DNA from: an uncultured Anaerolineae bacterium
GTDB lineage: Bacteria > Chloroflexota > Anaerolineae > Anaerolineales > Villigracilaceae
Length of the DNA stretch: 33,074 nucleotides
Direction: 5' to 3'
NCBI GenBank assembly: GCA_903838415.1
Contig: CAILYI010000127.1
Coordinates: 1 to 33,074, forward strand
Below, in pieces: positions 17,358-25,432 of this stretch. The stretch's first letter is position 1, and each line of letters begins with the position of its first letter. The position numbers were made by a program, and so were the translations under genes. The notes under the pieces were generated by a model. That model searched no databases and was not told the DNA's origin. It saw only the letters and a program-made list of their open reading frames with translations.

Positions 17358-17738
17358 CTATTTGATAAAATGTGCTATCTGATTGCCTATGGTATCGATG
17401 TCGATCGGTTTTTGGATATAACCGTCGCAACCGGCTTCCATCGAACGTTCCCGGTCGCCTCTCATGACGTTTGCGGTCAGCGCGACGATCGGTACCGTTC
17501 CCATGTTTGGCAGAGCGCGGATACGGGTGGTCAGTGTATACCCGTCCATTTCGGGCAGGTTGATATCCATTAAGATCAAGTCTGGTTGCAGAGCTTGCAA
17601 TACATCTAATGCTATTTTGGCGCTGGAGGCTTCGTGCACAGTGTATCCCTCTGATCCGAGAACGCGGCGGATCAGCAAGCGGTTTTCAGGATTATCTTCT
17701 ACGTAAAGAATTGTGCCGCGATTATTTTCGGTGAGCAT
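17358..17738 (-). CDS. Single-domain response regulator (DivK/CheY-like receiver)
   Basis: The 126-residue protein is one receiver: ILYVEDNPENRLLIRR with the acidic pair, the phospho-acceptor D58 in LILMDINLPEMDGY, VALTANVM with the switch threonine, and YIQKPID with the conserved lysine. This is the short DivK-like form without output. The start is uncertain between ATG at 17736-17738, which has a GGAG 12 nt upstream, and an in-frame GTG at 17754-17756, which has no evident ribosome site; I prefer the ATG. It is the first gene of the leftward unit and is followed 8 nt later by a second single-domain receiver and then a terminator. Confidence 0.92.
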   Translation of the reverse strand: MLTENNRGTILYVEDNPENRLLIRRVLGSEGYTVHEASSAKIALDVLQALQPDLILMDINLPEMDGYTLTTRIRALPNMGTVPIVALTANVMRGDRERSMEAGCDGYIQKPIDIDTIGNQIAHFIK

Positions 17739-17796
17739 TGTCGAATCAGTCTCCACTTATATCTATTCTAACGGATGGTATCGTTTGGCTGGCATG

Positions 17797-17825
17797 ACAG
17801 CATCCTTACAATCCGTCCATGCTGT
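17797..17825. promoter_or_regulatory. Candidate operator: spaced inverted repeat in the divergent promoter region
   Basis: ACAGCAT and ATGCTGT form a perfect 7-bp inverted repeat with half-site centres 22 nt apart, which is two helical turns. It lies in the 193-nt gap between the response-regulator pair and the aminotransferase gene. A TACAAT hexamer on the minus strand (17827-17832) sits next to it and could be a -10 element for the leftward unit, but its -35 partner is poor. No regulator gene in the window has a DNA-binding domain that could be matched to this site. Confidence 0.35.
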
Positions 17826-17900
17826 TATTGTAGCCCAAAACAGTCAGAACAAAATTGCGATTTGGTGCGTCGCGCTGGCGAGCTTCTCAGCGGCAGGCGG

Positions 17901-17906
17901 TATAAT
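17901..17906 (+). promoter_or_regulatory. Candidate -10 element for the aminotransferase-pheA unit
   Basis: A perfect TATAAT lies 25 nt upstream of the aminotransferase start codon and 16 nt before its GGAG ribosome site. No convincing -35 hexamer is found at normal spacing, so the promoter call is tentative. Confidence 0.4.
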
Positions 17907-17931
17907 TGCGGGAATTTAATGCGGAGTACTC

Positions 17932-19113
17932 ATGATTTCACTCAACCAACAATTTGAACTGATTCGCCAATCCCCAACGGTTGCCATGGCTGACCGGGTC
18001 AGCGCGCTCAAAGCCCAGGGCCGAAAAATTATCGGTCTTCAAACCGGTGACCCGGATTTCAGCACCCCGTCCGTGGTTTTGGATGTCGCCCTGAAAGCCA
18101 TGCAAGCCGGTCTGACGCACTACGGCCCGAGCCGGGGGTATCCAGAACTGCGACAGGCTGTCGCCCTCAAGCTTGAGCGTGATAACGCTGTTTCCTACAA
18201 TCCAGAATCTGAAATTCTGATTACCCACGGCGGGATTCACGCGTTTTATACCGCCATGCAGTCCATCATAAACCCTGGTGATGACGTGCTCGTCCCGGAC
18301 CCAACCTGGGCCACGCATGCCAATATGGTGCTCATGCTGCGCGGAAATGTAATTCGCGTCCCGGCTCCGGCGGAAAACGGCTTTCTGCCAACTTTTCCAG
18401 ACTGGGAGCGAGCTTTAACTCCCCGCACCCGGATTATCGTTATCAATTACCCATCCAACCCGACGGGTGTTTATCCAACCCGCGAATATCTGCAAAAACT
18501 ACAGGATTTCGCCGCCGCTCATGACTTGTGGGTGGTCAGCGATGAAGTCTATGAGAACCTGTATTATGGAGAACATCCCACCAGTGCCGCGGCTTTTCCA
18601 GGCGCCAAAGAACGGACGCTGCTGATTCACAGCCTTTCCAAAACTTACGCCATGACCGGCTGGCGGGTTGGCTATCTGGCTGCGTCCGCGCGCGTGATTG
18701 AGAACGCGCTCAAAGCCGGGCAAATTTCCATTACCTGCGTGGCGCCGTTTGTCCAAAAAGCGGCGGCTTTTGCGTTGAGCGATGCCGGAGTTCAGCAATC
18801 CGCGGCTGAGATGCGGGTAGGCTACGCCCGGCGGCGTGACCTGGTTCTGCGAATTTCGCGCGAAATGGAGTGCGACAAAGTGCTGGTAACGCCGCCAATG
18901 GGCGCGTTCTACTTCTTTTTGGATTTCCGCCCGTTGAAAATGTCCTCGCTCGAAATTTGCGAGCGGATTTTGGATGAAGTCAACGTGGGCCTGGTGCCTG
19001 GCGCCGCCTTCGGTCTGCAGGGAGAAGGTTTTGTCCGCATGACGACGGCCGCTTCCGATGCGGATGTCGAAGCCGGGTTCCGGGCTATCGTCAAGTGGGC
19101 CGAAAAAGCCTGA
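17932..19113 (+). CDS. Class I/II (aspartate/aromatic-type) aminotransferase
   Basis: The 393-residue protein is a fold-type I PLP aminotransferase. Visible family marks are GDPDFSTP near 40, NYPSNPTGV (substrate and PLP contacts), SDEVYENL, and the Schiff-base lysine K237 in HSLSKTYAMTGWRVGY. An arginine in GFVRMTT near 368 fits the alpha-carboxylate-binding position. The family includes aspartate, prephenate and aromatic aminotransferases, which sequence alone does not separate. Prephenate dehydratase starts 46 nt downstream, so conversion of phenylpyruvate to phenylalanine, or of prephenate to arogenate, is a reasonable guess. GGAG 8 nt upstream supports the ATG at 17932. Confidence 0.93.
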   Translation: MISLNQQFELIRQSPTVAMADRVSALKAQGRKIIGLQTGDPDFSTPSVVLDVALKAMQAGLTHYGPSRGYPELRQAVALKLERDNAVSYNPESEILITHGGIHAFYTAMQSIINPGDDVLVPDPTWATHANMVLMLRGNVIRVPAPAENGFLPTFPDWERALTPRTRIIVINYPSNPTGVYPTREYLQKLQDFAAAHDLWVVSDEVYENLYYGEHPTSAAAFPGAKERTLLIHSLSKTYAMTGWRVGYLAASARVIENALKAGQISITCVAPFVQKAAAFALSDAGVQQSAAEMRVGYARRRDLVLRISREMECDKVLVTPPMGAFYFFLDFRPLKMSSLEICERILDEVNVGLVPGAAFGLQGEGFVRMTTAASDADVEAGFRAIVKWAEKA

Positions 19114-19159
19114 TGGATGCGTCTGTCAGCAGCGCAATCCAATTCCACGAGGAGATTTT

Positions 19160-19975
19160 ATGAAAGTAGCTTTTCAGGGTGAACCCGGTGCTTATAGCGA
19201 GCAAGCGGCTTTCGGGTATTTTGGCGATGTGGAGACTCTGCCCTGCGAGTCATTCGATTCGGTTTTCGATGCGGTGACTTCGGGGCAGTGCGAGACCGGC
19301 TTGATTCCTATTGAAAACTCGCTGGCGGGCAGCATTCATCAGAATTATGATCTGCTTTTACGGCATGATTTGCACATCGTGGGGGAGTATTTCTTACGGG
19401 TGCGGCATTGTCTGATTGCCCTGCCCGGCGTGGAAAAGGCCGAAATACGCAAGGTGATCAGCCATCCGCAGGCCTTGGGACAGTGCGCCGGTTATCTGCG
19501 CAACCTGGGCGTCAAAACCGAGCCGGTTTACGACACTGCCGGGAGTGTGAAAATGCTGAAGGCCTCCGGAGAGCGCGCAACGGCGGCTATTGCATCGAAA
19601 CGGGCGGCAGAAATTTACGCGATGCAGATTCTGCAGGAAGGAATCGAAGACAACGACGAAAATTTCACCCGTTTTTTGGCGATCACATCCCAGCCGGTGG
19701 TCCCGGATGTAGAGGCCAAAACGTCCATTGTCTTTACGCTCAAGAACCAGCCGGGAGCCCTGTTCAAGGCTATGAGCGTTTTTGCCTTGCGAGATATTGA
19801 CCTGACGAAAATCGAGTCAAGGCCGCTGGCTGGCACCCCGTGGAATTATTTGTTTTATATCGACTTTATCGGTGCAATCCAGGATGTGACCATCCAGAAG
19901 GCGCTGGATCATTTGGGCGAATATTCTTTAATGCTGCGCGTGCTCGGTTCCTACCCACGCTCCAAGGTCGGTTGA
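19160..19975 (+). CDS. pheA: Prephenate dehydratase with C-terminal ACT domain
   Basis: The 271-residue protein converts prephenate to phenylpyruvate in phenylalanine synthesis. It opens with VAFQGEPGAYSEQAA, has the GLIPIENSLAGSI motif, and carries the catalytic TRF motif in ENFTRFLAI near 170. The ACT domain (~190-268) contains the ESRP motif near 218 that binds phenylalanine in feedback-inhibited enzymes, so end-product inhibition is likely. There is no chorismate mutase domain, so this is the monofunctional form. The ATG at 19160 has a strong ACGAGGAG site; a longer reading into the aminotransferase gene is a frame artefact. No terminator is evident between this gene and the ilv promoter 51 nt later. 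Confidence 0.95.
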   Translation: MKVAFQGEPGAYSEQAAFGYFGDVETLPCESFDSVFDAVTSGQCETGLIPIENSLAGSIHQNYDLLLRHDLHIVGEYFLRVRHCLIALPGVEKAEIRKVISHPQALGQCAGYLRNLGVKTEPVYDTAGSVKMLKASGERATAAIASKRAAEIYAMQILQEGIEDNDENFTRFLAITSQPVVPDVEAKTSIVFTLKNQPGALFKAMSVFALRDIDLTKIESRPLAGTPWNYLFYIDFIGAIQDVTIQKALDHLGEYSLMLRVLGSYPRSKVG

Positions 19976-20026
19976 AGCTTGCATAAACAACTTTTCGTAA
20001 ATTTTCCGATTCAGCAGCAAAATTCC

Positions 20027-20054
20027 TTGACTTTTTTCCGAAAGAGCATATAAT
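20027..20054 (+). promoter_or_regulatory. Near-consensus sigma70-type promoter of the BCAA operon
   Basis: TTGACT (20027-20032) and TATAAT (20049-20054) are separated by 16 nt. Transcription should begin near 20060-20062, giving a leader RNA of about 220 nt before ilvD and placing the leader peptide start only about 16 nt from the 5' end. Confidence 0.8.
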
Positions 20055-20076
20055 CCAGCGAAATCTTGCATAAGCC

Positions 20077-20178
20077 ATGAACACATACCTGATTAGCCTC
20101 GTCCTTGTAGTCCTCCTTGCGGTCCTTATTATTAAGGATCAACTTGTGGTTGGGATGGCAAAGGTGAGAGCAAAGTAA
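20077..20178 (+). CDS. BCAA-rich leader peptide of the ilv-leu operon attenuator
   Basis: This short open frame of 33 codons (ATG at 20077, TAA at 20176) contains 7 Leu, 7 Val and 3 Ile, about half of all residues. Codons 8-19 read [12 protein letters not shown], with 11 of 12 being branched-chain residues. It lies just after a strong promoter and just before a terminator that precedes ten genes for Ile, Val and Leu synthesis. This is the arrangement of ilv and leu leader peptides in Gammaproteobacteria. The ribosome site is weak: no GGAG precedes the start in the ~16-nt untranslated region. The second RNA segment of the antiterminator lies inside codons 24-28. The peptide itself presumably has no function beyond translation monitoring. 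Confidence 0.85.
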   Translation: MNTYLISLVLVVLLAVLIIKDQLVVGMAKVRAK

Positions 20179-20215
20179 GCACCTACTCGAAGTAAACGAG
20201 AGCCGCCCCAACCAC
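20146..20215 (+). promoter_or_regulatory. Antiterminator stem of the ilv attenuator
   Basis: Segment 20146-20159 (GTGGTTGGGATGGC) can pair with 20202-20215 (GCCGCCCCAACCAC). The pairing has nine continuous Watson-Crick pairs, one mismatch (20155-20206), one G-U pair and three further pairs. The right arm covers the left arm and loop of the terminator, so the two folds exclude each other. A ribosome stalled around codon 19 (20131-20133) would reach to about the edge of this segment and leave it free, which favours antitermination when branched-chain aminoacyl-tRNA is short. Confidence 0.8.
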
Positions 20216-20233
20216 AGGCGGCTCTTTTTATTA
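20199..20233 (+). terminator. Intrinsic terminator of the ilv attenuator
   Basis: The left arm 20199-20207 (AGAGCCGCC) pairs perfectly with 20217-20225 (GGCGGCTCT) around a 9-nt loop, followed by a T-rich run ending near 20233. It lies 20 nt after the leader peptide stop and 48 nt before the chosen ilvD start. It should stop transcription when leader translation is not delayed. Confidence 0.92.
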
Positions 20234-20281
20234 CCCCACCGGCATTATTTCCAACACCAAGAGATGGAGAAAAAGAGAGCT

Positions 20282-21955
20282 ATGCGTTCCGATACCGTCA
20301 AAAAGGGCTACGAAAAGGCACCCCATCGCGCATTGTTACGCGCCACCGGAGTAAAGGAAGAAGACTTCGGGAAGCCGTTTATTGCCATTGTCAATTCATA
20401 TATCGACATAGTGCCGGGCCATGTTCATTTGCAGGATTTCGGCAAGCAAGTGAAGGATGCCGTCCGTGCGGCGGGTGGCGTGCCGTTCGAATTCAACACG
20501 ATCGGTGTGGATGATGGCATCGCCATGGGCCACGCCGGGATGAAATATTCGCTGCCTTCGCGCGAACTGATCGCCGATTCTGTGGAAACCATGATCGAAG
20601 CGCACCGTTTCGACGCCATGGTCTGCATCCCGAACTGCGACAAAATCGTCCCGGGTATGTTGATGGCAGCCATGCGCGTCAATATCCCGACGATTTTTAT
20701 CAGCGGTGGGCCGATGGCAGCTGGCAGAACCCCGGAAGGCGAAGCGATTGACCTGATCTCGGTGTTTGAGGGTGTGGGTGCTTTCTCAGCTGGGAAAATT
20801 GACGAAAAGCGGCTGATGACTCTTGAGAGGTTTGCCTGCCCATCTTGCGGATCCTGCTCTGGAATGTTTACCGCCAACTCGATGAACTGCCTGATGGAAG
20901 CCATTGGGCTGGCGCTGCCTTTCAACGGTTCAGCCCTGGCAAAATCGCCTGAACGTGAAGCACTGGCCCAAAAGGCCGCTTCGCAGATTATGACGCTGTT
21001 GGAACGCGATATTAAACCGCGCGATATTGTCACCGCGGATGCGATTGATGACGCTTTCGCACTGGACATGGCGATGGGCGGATCATCAAACACGGTTTTG
21101 CATACTTTGGCGCTGGCGAATGAAGCCGGGGTGGATTATCCGCTCAGCCGCATCAACAGCGTGGCCGAACGCGTGCCGCATATTTGCAAAGTCTCTCCGG
21201 CGGGCAAATGGCACATGGAAGATGTGCACCGCGCAGGCGGCATCCCGGCGATTTTGAACGAAGTTCAGCGTTCGACGGGCATGCTGCACTTGGATCGCAT
21301 AACGGTCAGCGGTATGACGTTGGGGGAATCAATCAAAGGTTGTGAGATTCAAGACGCAGAAGTCATCCATTCTTATGAAAATGCCTATTCCAAACGCGGC
21401 GGTTTGGCGATTTTGTTTGGAAACCTGGCTCCGAAAGGCGCAGTCGTCAAAGTGGGTGGCGTAAGCGCGCCGATGATGAAGTTCAGCGGACCGGCGGTGA
21501 TTTTCGAATCTCAGGAAGAGTCGATGGCTGGGATTCTTAGCGGCCAGGTCAAGGCCGGGGATGTGGTCATCGTGCGCTATGAAGGCCCTCGTGGCGGTCC
21601 CGGCATGCAGGAGATGCTCTCGCCAACTTCTGCCATTATGGGACAGGGTTTGGGCGATAAGGTTGCGCTGATTACGGATGGACGGTTTAGTGGTGGAACG
21701 CGCGGAGCTTGTATCGGGCATGTTTCACCGGAAGCGGCTGCGGGTGGACCGATCGGCGCCCTCTTAAACGGAGACATCGTCGATATCGATTTGGAAGCCC
21801 GGACGCTGGACGTCCGCTTGAGTGCCTCCGAAATCCAAAAACGGCTTGAAGCTCTGCCACCTTTCAAGGCCAATGTAACCAGTAAATGGTTGAAACGCTA
21901 CGCTTATTTTGTGACTTCCGCCGACACCGGCGCGGTATTGTCGACCGATTTTTAG
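20282..21955 (+). CDS. ilvD: Dihydroxy-acid dehydratase
   Basis: The 557-residue Fe-S enzyme dehydrates 2,3-dihydroxy-isovalerate and 2,3-dihydroxy-3-methylvalerate to the 2-oxo acids. Cluster-ligand candidates are C115 (VCIPNCDK) and the [11 protein letters not shown] motif near 186-193. Other family marks are [18 protein letters not shown], the [10 protein letters not shown] motif and the C-terminal [10 protein letters not shown] chose the ATG at 20282 because the product then begins MRSDTVKKG, the usual IlvD start. An in-frame ATG at 20264 would add six residues and has a weaker ribosome site. It is the first structural gene after the attenuator, so leader control applies to it and to all genes downstream. 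Confidence 0.97.
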   Translation: MRSDTVKKGYEKAPHRALLRATGVKEEDFGKPFIAIVNSYIDIVPGHVHLQDFGKQVKDAVRAAGGVPFEFNTIGVDDGIAMGHAGMKYSLPSRELIADSVETMIEAHRFDAMVCIPNCDKIVPGMLMAAMRVNIPTIFISGGPMAAGRTPEGEAIDLISVFEGVGAFSAGKIDEKRLMTLERFACPSCGSCSGMFTANSMNCLMEAIGLALPFNGSALAKSPEREALAQKAASQIMTLLERDIKPRDIVTADAIDDAFALDMAMGGSSNTVLHTLALANEAGVDYPLSRINSVAERVPHICKVSPAGKWHMEDVHRAGGIPAILNEVQRSTGMLHLDRITVSGMTLGESIKGCEIQDAEVIHSYENAYSKRGGLAILFGNLAPKGAVVKVGGVSAPMMKFSGPAVIFESQEESMAGILSGQVKAGDVVIVRYEGPRGGPGMQEMLSPTSAIMGQGLGDKVALITDGRFSGGTRGACIGHVSPEAAAGGPIGALLNGDIVDIDLEARTLDVRLSASEIQKRLEALPPFKANVTSKWLKRYAYFVTSADTGAVLSTDF

Positions 21956-21971
21956 GTAAAGGAGAGAAATC

Positions 21972-23687
21972 ATGAAAAGAACTGGTGCACAAATTGTGTG
22001 GGAATGCCTGGTGAAAGAAGGGGTGGATGTTATTTTTGGTTACCCCGGCGGCGCGAACCTGCCGATTTACGATGCGATGCGCGGATATCCGAGCGTTCAT
22101 CATGTTTTGCCGCGTCACGAGCAGGGCGGTGCGCACATGGCGGATGGATATGCGCGTGTGAGTGGCAAGGTTGGCGTGGCGATGGGCACTTCCGGCCCGG
22201 GAGCGACTAACCTGGTGACCGGTATTGCCACGGCGCATATGGATTCCATCCCGATGGTCTTCATCACGGCGCAAGTGACCTCAAAGCTGATAGGCTATGA
22301 TGCTTTTCAGGAAACTGACGTAACCGGCATTACGCTGCCAATCACCAAGCACAATTACCTGGTGACGGAAGTGAAAGACATCATGCCCACCCTGCGCGAA
22401 GCCTTCTACGTTGCGCGCTCGGGACGCCCGGGCCCGGTGTTGGTGGATATTTCGAAGGATGCGCAGCAGGCCACGATCGATGATTGGGAATATGACGACA
22501 GTCCCATCCGCCTGAAAGGTTATCGCCCGGATCTGCGCCCAGCCTCGGCCAGCATCCAAAAAGCGGTTGAGATGATCAATGCTGCCAAGCGCCCGCTGAT
22601 TCTGGCTGGACACGGTGTTTTGATGAGTAACTCAATGGAAGAAATGCGTCAGTTCGCCGAGAAGGCAAATGTGCCGGTGGCTGTCACTTTGCTCGGTATC
22701 GGCTCCATTCCCGCCAGTCACCCGTTGAACCTGGGCATGATGGGTATGCACGGCGAGTCTTGGGTCAATCACGCCATCCAGGAAGCGGATTTACTGTTGG
22801 CTTTCGGTATGCGTTTTGATGACCGCGTCACCGGCAATTTGAAAACATACGCCCTGGATGCCAAGAAAATCCACATCGAAATCGATCCTTCAGAAATCAA
22901 CAAAAACGTCAAGGTGGATGTGGCGCTGGTCGGTGACTTGAAGGAAATTATGCGCCAGATCAATCCCCTGGTTGGCGCGGGAGATCGCGGCGATTGGCTG
23001 CAGCATGTCGCCGAGATGAAGGGGAATGTGGCGGTCCGCGACATCCAAAACCTGCCCGATAACGGACATCTCTACGCTGCGCACGTCATCAACGATCTGT
23101 GGCGTTTTGCCAGTCCCGACACCGTCATCACCACTGACGTTGGTCAGCACCAGATGTGGTCCGCGCAATATTATCGCGTGGATAAACCCCATCGCTGGGT
23201 GACCTCGGGCGGCCTCGGAACGATGGGCTTTGGTCTGCCCTCCGCGATTGGCGCGAAATTTGCCTGCCCCAATTGTGAAGTCTGGACAATCGCCGGTGAT
23301 GGCGGCTTCCAGATGACTGCCGCCGAACTGTCGACGATTGCGCAGGAAGGCATTAAAGTCAATATTGCCATTATCAACAACGGCTTTTTAGGCATGGTGC
23401 GCCAGTGGCAGGAATTTTTCTATGATAAGAACTACGCTGCCACTCCGATGAAAAGCCCGGATTTTGTCAAATTGGCTGAAGCGCATGGATTGAAGGGTCT
23501 CCGCGTCACCGAGCGTTCGCAGGTGGAAGCCGCTATTCGTGAAGCGCAGGCATATGAAGGCTCCGTGGTGATCGACTTCCGTGTGGAACAGGAAGATTCG
23601 GTTTACCCGATGGTGCCCGCCGGAGCGGATTTGCACGCCATGATCCGTCGCCCAAGCGTGTTGGTGGAAACTCCGCAGGATCAATAA
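21972..23687 (+). CDS. ilvB: Acetolactate synthase, catalytic (large) subunit
   Basis: The 571-residue ThDP enzyme condenses pyruvate with pyruvate, or with 2-oxobutyrate, in the first common BCAA step. Visible motifs are FGYPGGANLPIYD, the ThDP-activating glutamate E50 in RHEQGGAHMADGYAR, the GTSGPGATNL loop, and the ThDP/Mg motif that starts at GDGGFQM near 442 and ends at the Asn pair in AIINNGFLGMVRQWQ. AAAGGAG upstream of the ATG supports the start, and ilvD ends 16 nt before. The regulatory subunit follows 46 nt downstream. Length and motifs match anabolic AHAS rather than catabolic AlsS. Confidence 0.97.
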   Translation: MKRTGAQIVWECLVKEGVDVIFGYPGGANLPIYDAMRGYPSVHHVLPRHEQGGAHMADGYARVSGKVGVAMGTSGPGATNLVTGIATAHMDSIPMVFITAQVTSKLIGYDAFQETDVTGITLPITKHNYLVTEVKDIMPTLREAFYVARSGRPGPVLVDISKDAQQATIDDWEYDDSPIRLKGYRPDLRPASASIQKAVEMINAAKRPLILAGHGVLMSNSMEEMRQFAEKANVPVAVTLLGIGSIPASHPLNLGMMGMHGESWVNHAIQEADLLLAFGMRFDDRVTGNLKTYALDAKKIHIEIDPSEINKNVKVDVALVGDLKEIMRQINPLVGAGDRGDWLQHVAEMKGNVAVRDIQNLPDNGHLYAAHVINDLWRFASPDTVITTDVGQHQMWSAQYYRVDKPHRWVTSGGLGTMGFGLPSAIGAKFACPNCEVWTIAGDGGFQMTAAELSTIAQEGIKVNIAIINNGFLGMVRQWQEFFYDKNYAATPMKSPDFVKLAEAHGLKGLRVTERSQVEAAIREAQAYEGSVVIDFRVEQEDSVYPMVPAGADLHAMIRRPSVLVETPQDQ

Positions 23688-23733
23688 AAACTCACCCGGC
23701 CTCTCCTGAAATGGAGTGGGAAAGGATAAAAAA

Positions 23734-24255
23734 ATGTTGCATACTCTCGTAATTTTGGTTGAAGATAAACCCGGTGTGTTGAACCGCGTCGCATCCCTGT
23801 TCCGCCGCCGCGCATACAATATCGAATCGCTGACTGTGGGTCACACAGATATCGAAGGTATTTCGCGCATGACCGTCACCGTCGAAGGTGATGACCATCA
23901 CATCGAACGACTGACCTGGTACCTCTATAAGCTGGTCAATGTGATTCAGGTCGAAGACCTGACCAACCAGCGCATGGTTTCACGCGACCTGGCCTTGATT
24001 AAGGTCAGCACTGCTTCTGAGAAGCGGGCTGAAATTTTCCAGATGGTGGAAGTTTTTCGGGCGCGCGTGATTGACGTGACCAGTACTTCGCTGATCATCG
24101 AAATCACTGGCGATGGCGCGAAAATCGATGGGTTTGTGGATGTGCTCAAGCCGCTGGGAATTGTCGAAATGGTACGCACCGGCGCAGTGGCGATGGAACG
24201 CGGCAGCGAATCATTGGTCAATGCCGAGGGCTTGCTCGAAGTGGAATCCGCTTAG
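23734..24255 (+). CDS. ilvN: Acetolactate synthase, regulatory (small) subunit
   Basis: The 173-residue protein begins with an ACT domain (TLVILVEDKPGVLNRVASLF, ~3-75) that in this family binds valine and confers feedback inhibition on the catalytic subunit. The second half (LALIKVSTASEKRAEIF onward) is the typical C-terminal domain of AHAS small subunits of the longer type, often called IlvH. The ATG at 23734 has AAAGGA 7 nt upstream; a GTG six codons earlier is in frame but less likely. It is followed by ilvC after 55 nt that show no structure I can support. Confidence 0.95.
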   Translation: MLHTLVILVEDKPGVLNRVASLFRRRAYNIESLTVGHTDIEGISRMTVTVEGDDHHIERLTWYLYKLVNVIQVEDLTNQRMVSRDLALIKVSTASEKRAEIFQMVEVFRARVIDVTSTSLIIEITGDGAKIDGFVDVLKPLGIVEMVRTGAVAMERGSESLVNAEGLLEVESA

Positions 24256-24310
24256 TCCGGTTCCGTTATCTCGAAATAAAATCAAGAAAACATACAAAAC
24301 AGGAGTAATC

Positions 24311-25363
24311 ATGGCAAAAATTAATTTTGGTGGAACCGTCGAGGATGTTGTAACTCGCGAAGAATTCAGCCTCGATAAAGCGCGCGAAGTGCTCAAGAAT
24401 GAAGTGGTGGCCGTGCTGGGTTATGGGGTGCAGGGGCCTGCTCAGGCAATGAATATGCGCGATAATGGCATCAATGTGATCGTCGGGCAGCGCGAGGGCA
24501 CTGCCAACTGGAAAAGGGCTATCGCTGATGGCTGGGTTCCAGGCGAGACACTTTTTTCCGTTGAAGAAGCCGCCGAGCGCGGAACTGTGGTCCAGTACCT
24601 GCTATCGGACGCCGGTCAGCGCTCACAATGGCCAAAAATTGTCGAATGCCTGAATGAAGGCGACATGCTGTATTTTTCGCACGGTTTTTCGGTAACCTTC
24701 AAGGAAGATACCGGTGTTATCCCGCCGCCGCACGTGGATGTGGCCCTGGTCGCCCCCAAAGGCTCCGGGACGAGCGTCCGGCGTAATTTTTTGGCCGGTA
24801 GCGGCATCAATGCCAGTTTTGCGGTTCACCAGGATCACACCGGTCACGCCTCCGAGCGCGCCATCGCCCTGGGAATCGCCATCGGCGCTGGATATCTCTT
24901 CCCGACCACCTTTAAGAATGAAGTTCTAAGTGATCTGACCGGGGAGCGCGGGGTTTTGATCGGCGCACTTTCGGGAGTGATGGAAGCCCAGTACAACGTG
25001 CTGCGCAAGAATGGACATTCCCCGTCTGAGGCCTTCAACGAAACAGTTGAGGAATTGACCCAATCGCTCATCCGCCTGGTAGGCGAAAACGGCATGGATT
25101 TCATGTACGCCAACTGCTCGACCACCGCTCAGCGCGGCGCATTGGATTGGCATCCGCGTTTCCGCGATGCGGTTGCGCCTGTTTTCGAAGACCTGTACGA
25201 ATCAGTCCGCACCGGGAATGAAGCGCGGATTACCCTGGAAGCAAATAGCCGCCCCGACTACCGCGAACAACTGGAAAAAGAACTGGCCGTATTCCACGAT
25301 TCAGAGATGTGGCAGGCTGGCGCGGCGGTACGGTCGCTGCGGCCTGAGAATTGGAAGAAGTAA
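24311..25363 (+). CDS. ilvC: Ketol-acid reductoisomerase, fungal/Bacteroidota-like subtype
   Basis: The 350-residue protein isomerises and reduces acetolactate and acetohydroxybutyrate with NADPH. The dinucleotide-binding motif is GYGVQGPAQAMN (37-48). The segments DGWVPGETLF, LYFSHGFS, VAPKGSGTSVR, NGHSPSEAFNETVEELTQSL, MDFMYANCSTTAQRGALDW and a LRPEN C-terminus resemble yeast Ilv5 and Bacteroidota enzymes more than the common GYGSQGHA bacterial form. The ATG at 24311 has AGGAG 7 nt upstream; a longer in-frame reading from 24113 lies inside ilvN and lacks family homology. The stop overlaps the first TAAATTGGT copy of the repeat that precedes leuA. Confidence 0.96.
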   Translation: MAKINFGGTVEDVVTREEFSLDKAREVLKNEVVAVLGYGVQGPAQAMNMRDNGINVIVGQREGTANWKRAIADGWVPGETLFSVEEAAERGTVVQYLLSDAGQRSQWPKIVECLNEGDMLYFSHGFSVTFKEDTGVIPPPHVDVALVAPKGSGTSVRRNFLAGSGINASFAVHQDHTGHASERAIALGIAIGAGYLFPTTFKNEVLSDLTGERGVLIGALSGVMEAQYNVLRKNGHSPSEAFNETVEELTQSLIRLVGENGMDFMYANCSTTAQRGALDWHPRFRDAVAPVFEDLYESVRTGNEARITLEANSRPDYREQLEKELAVFHDSEMWQAGAAVRSLRPENWKK

Positions 25364-25377
25364 ATTGGTGGATTGGG

Positions 25378-25432
25378 AATTAGTAAATTGGTCGGTTTCT
25401 GTTGGTAGTGTACCTGCACCAATTTACTAATT
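25378..25432. repeat. Perfect 15-bp inverted repeat between ilvC and leuA
   Basis: AATTAGTAAATTGGT (25378-25392) is the exact reverse complement of 25418-25432, with a 25-nt loop that holds a smaller GGTA/TACC stem. The word TAAATTGGT also occurs at 25361-25369 and, inverted, at 25418-25426, giving three copies. No T-tract follows, so it is not a terminator. The leuA ribosome site starts about 10 nt later. It may be a short mobile palindromic element or an mRNA processing structure. Confidence 0.8.

Noticed and set aside
19976..20026. Terminator after pheA
   Set aside because: Only a short AATTTT/AAAATT repeat is visible, too weak to call; read-through into the ilv promoter region cannot be excluded.
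24113..24310. 66-codon upstream extension of ilvC
   Set aside because: It overlaps the end of ilvN in another frame; AGGAG and the family-typical MAKINFGG start are at 24311.
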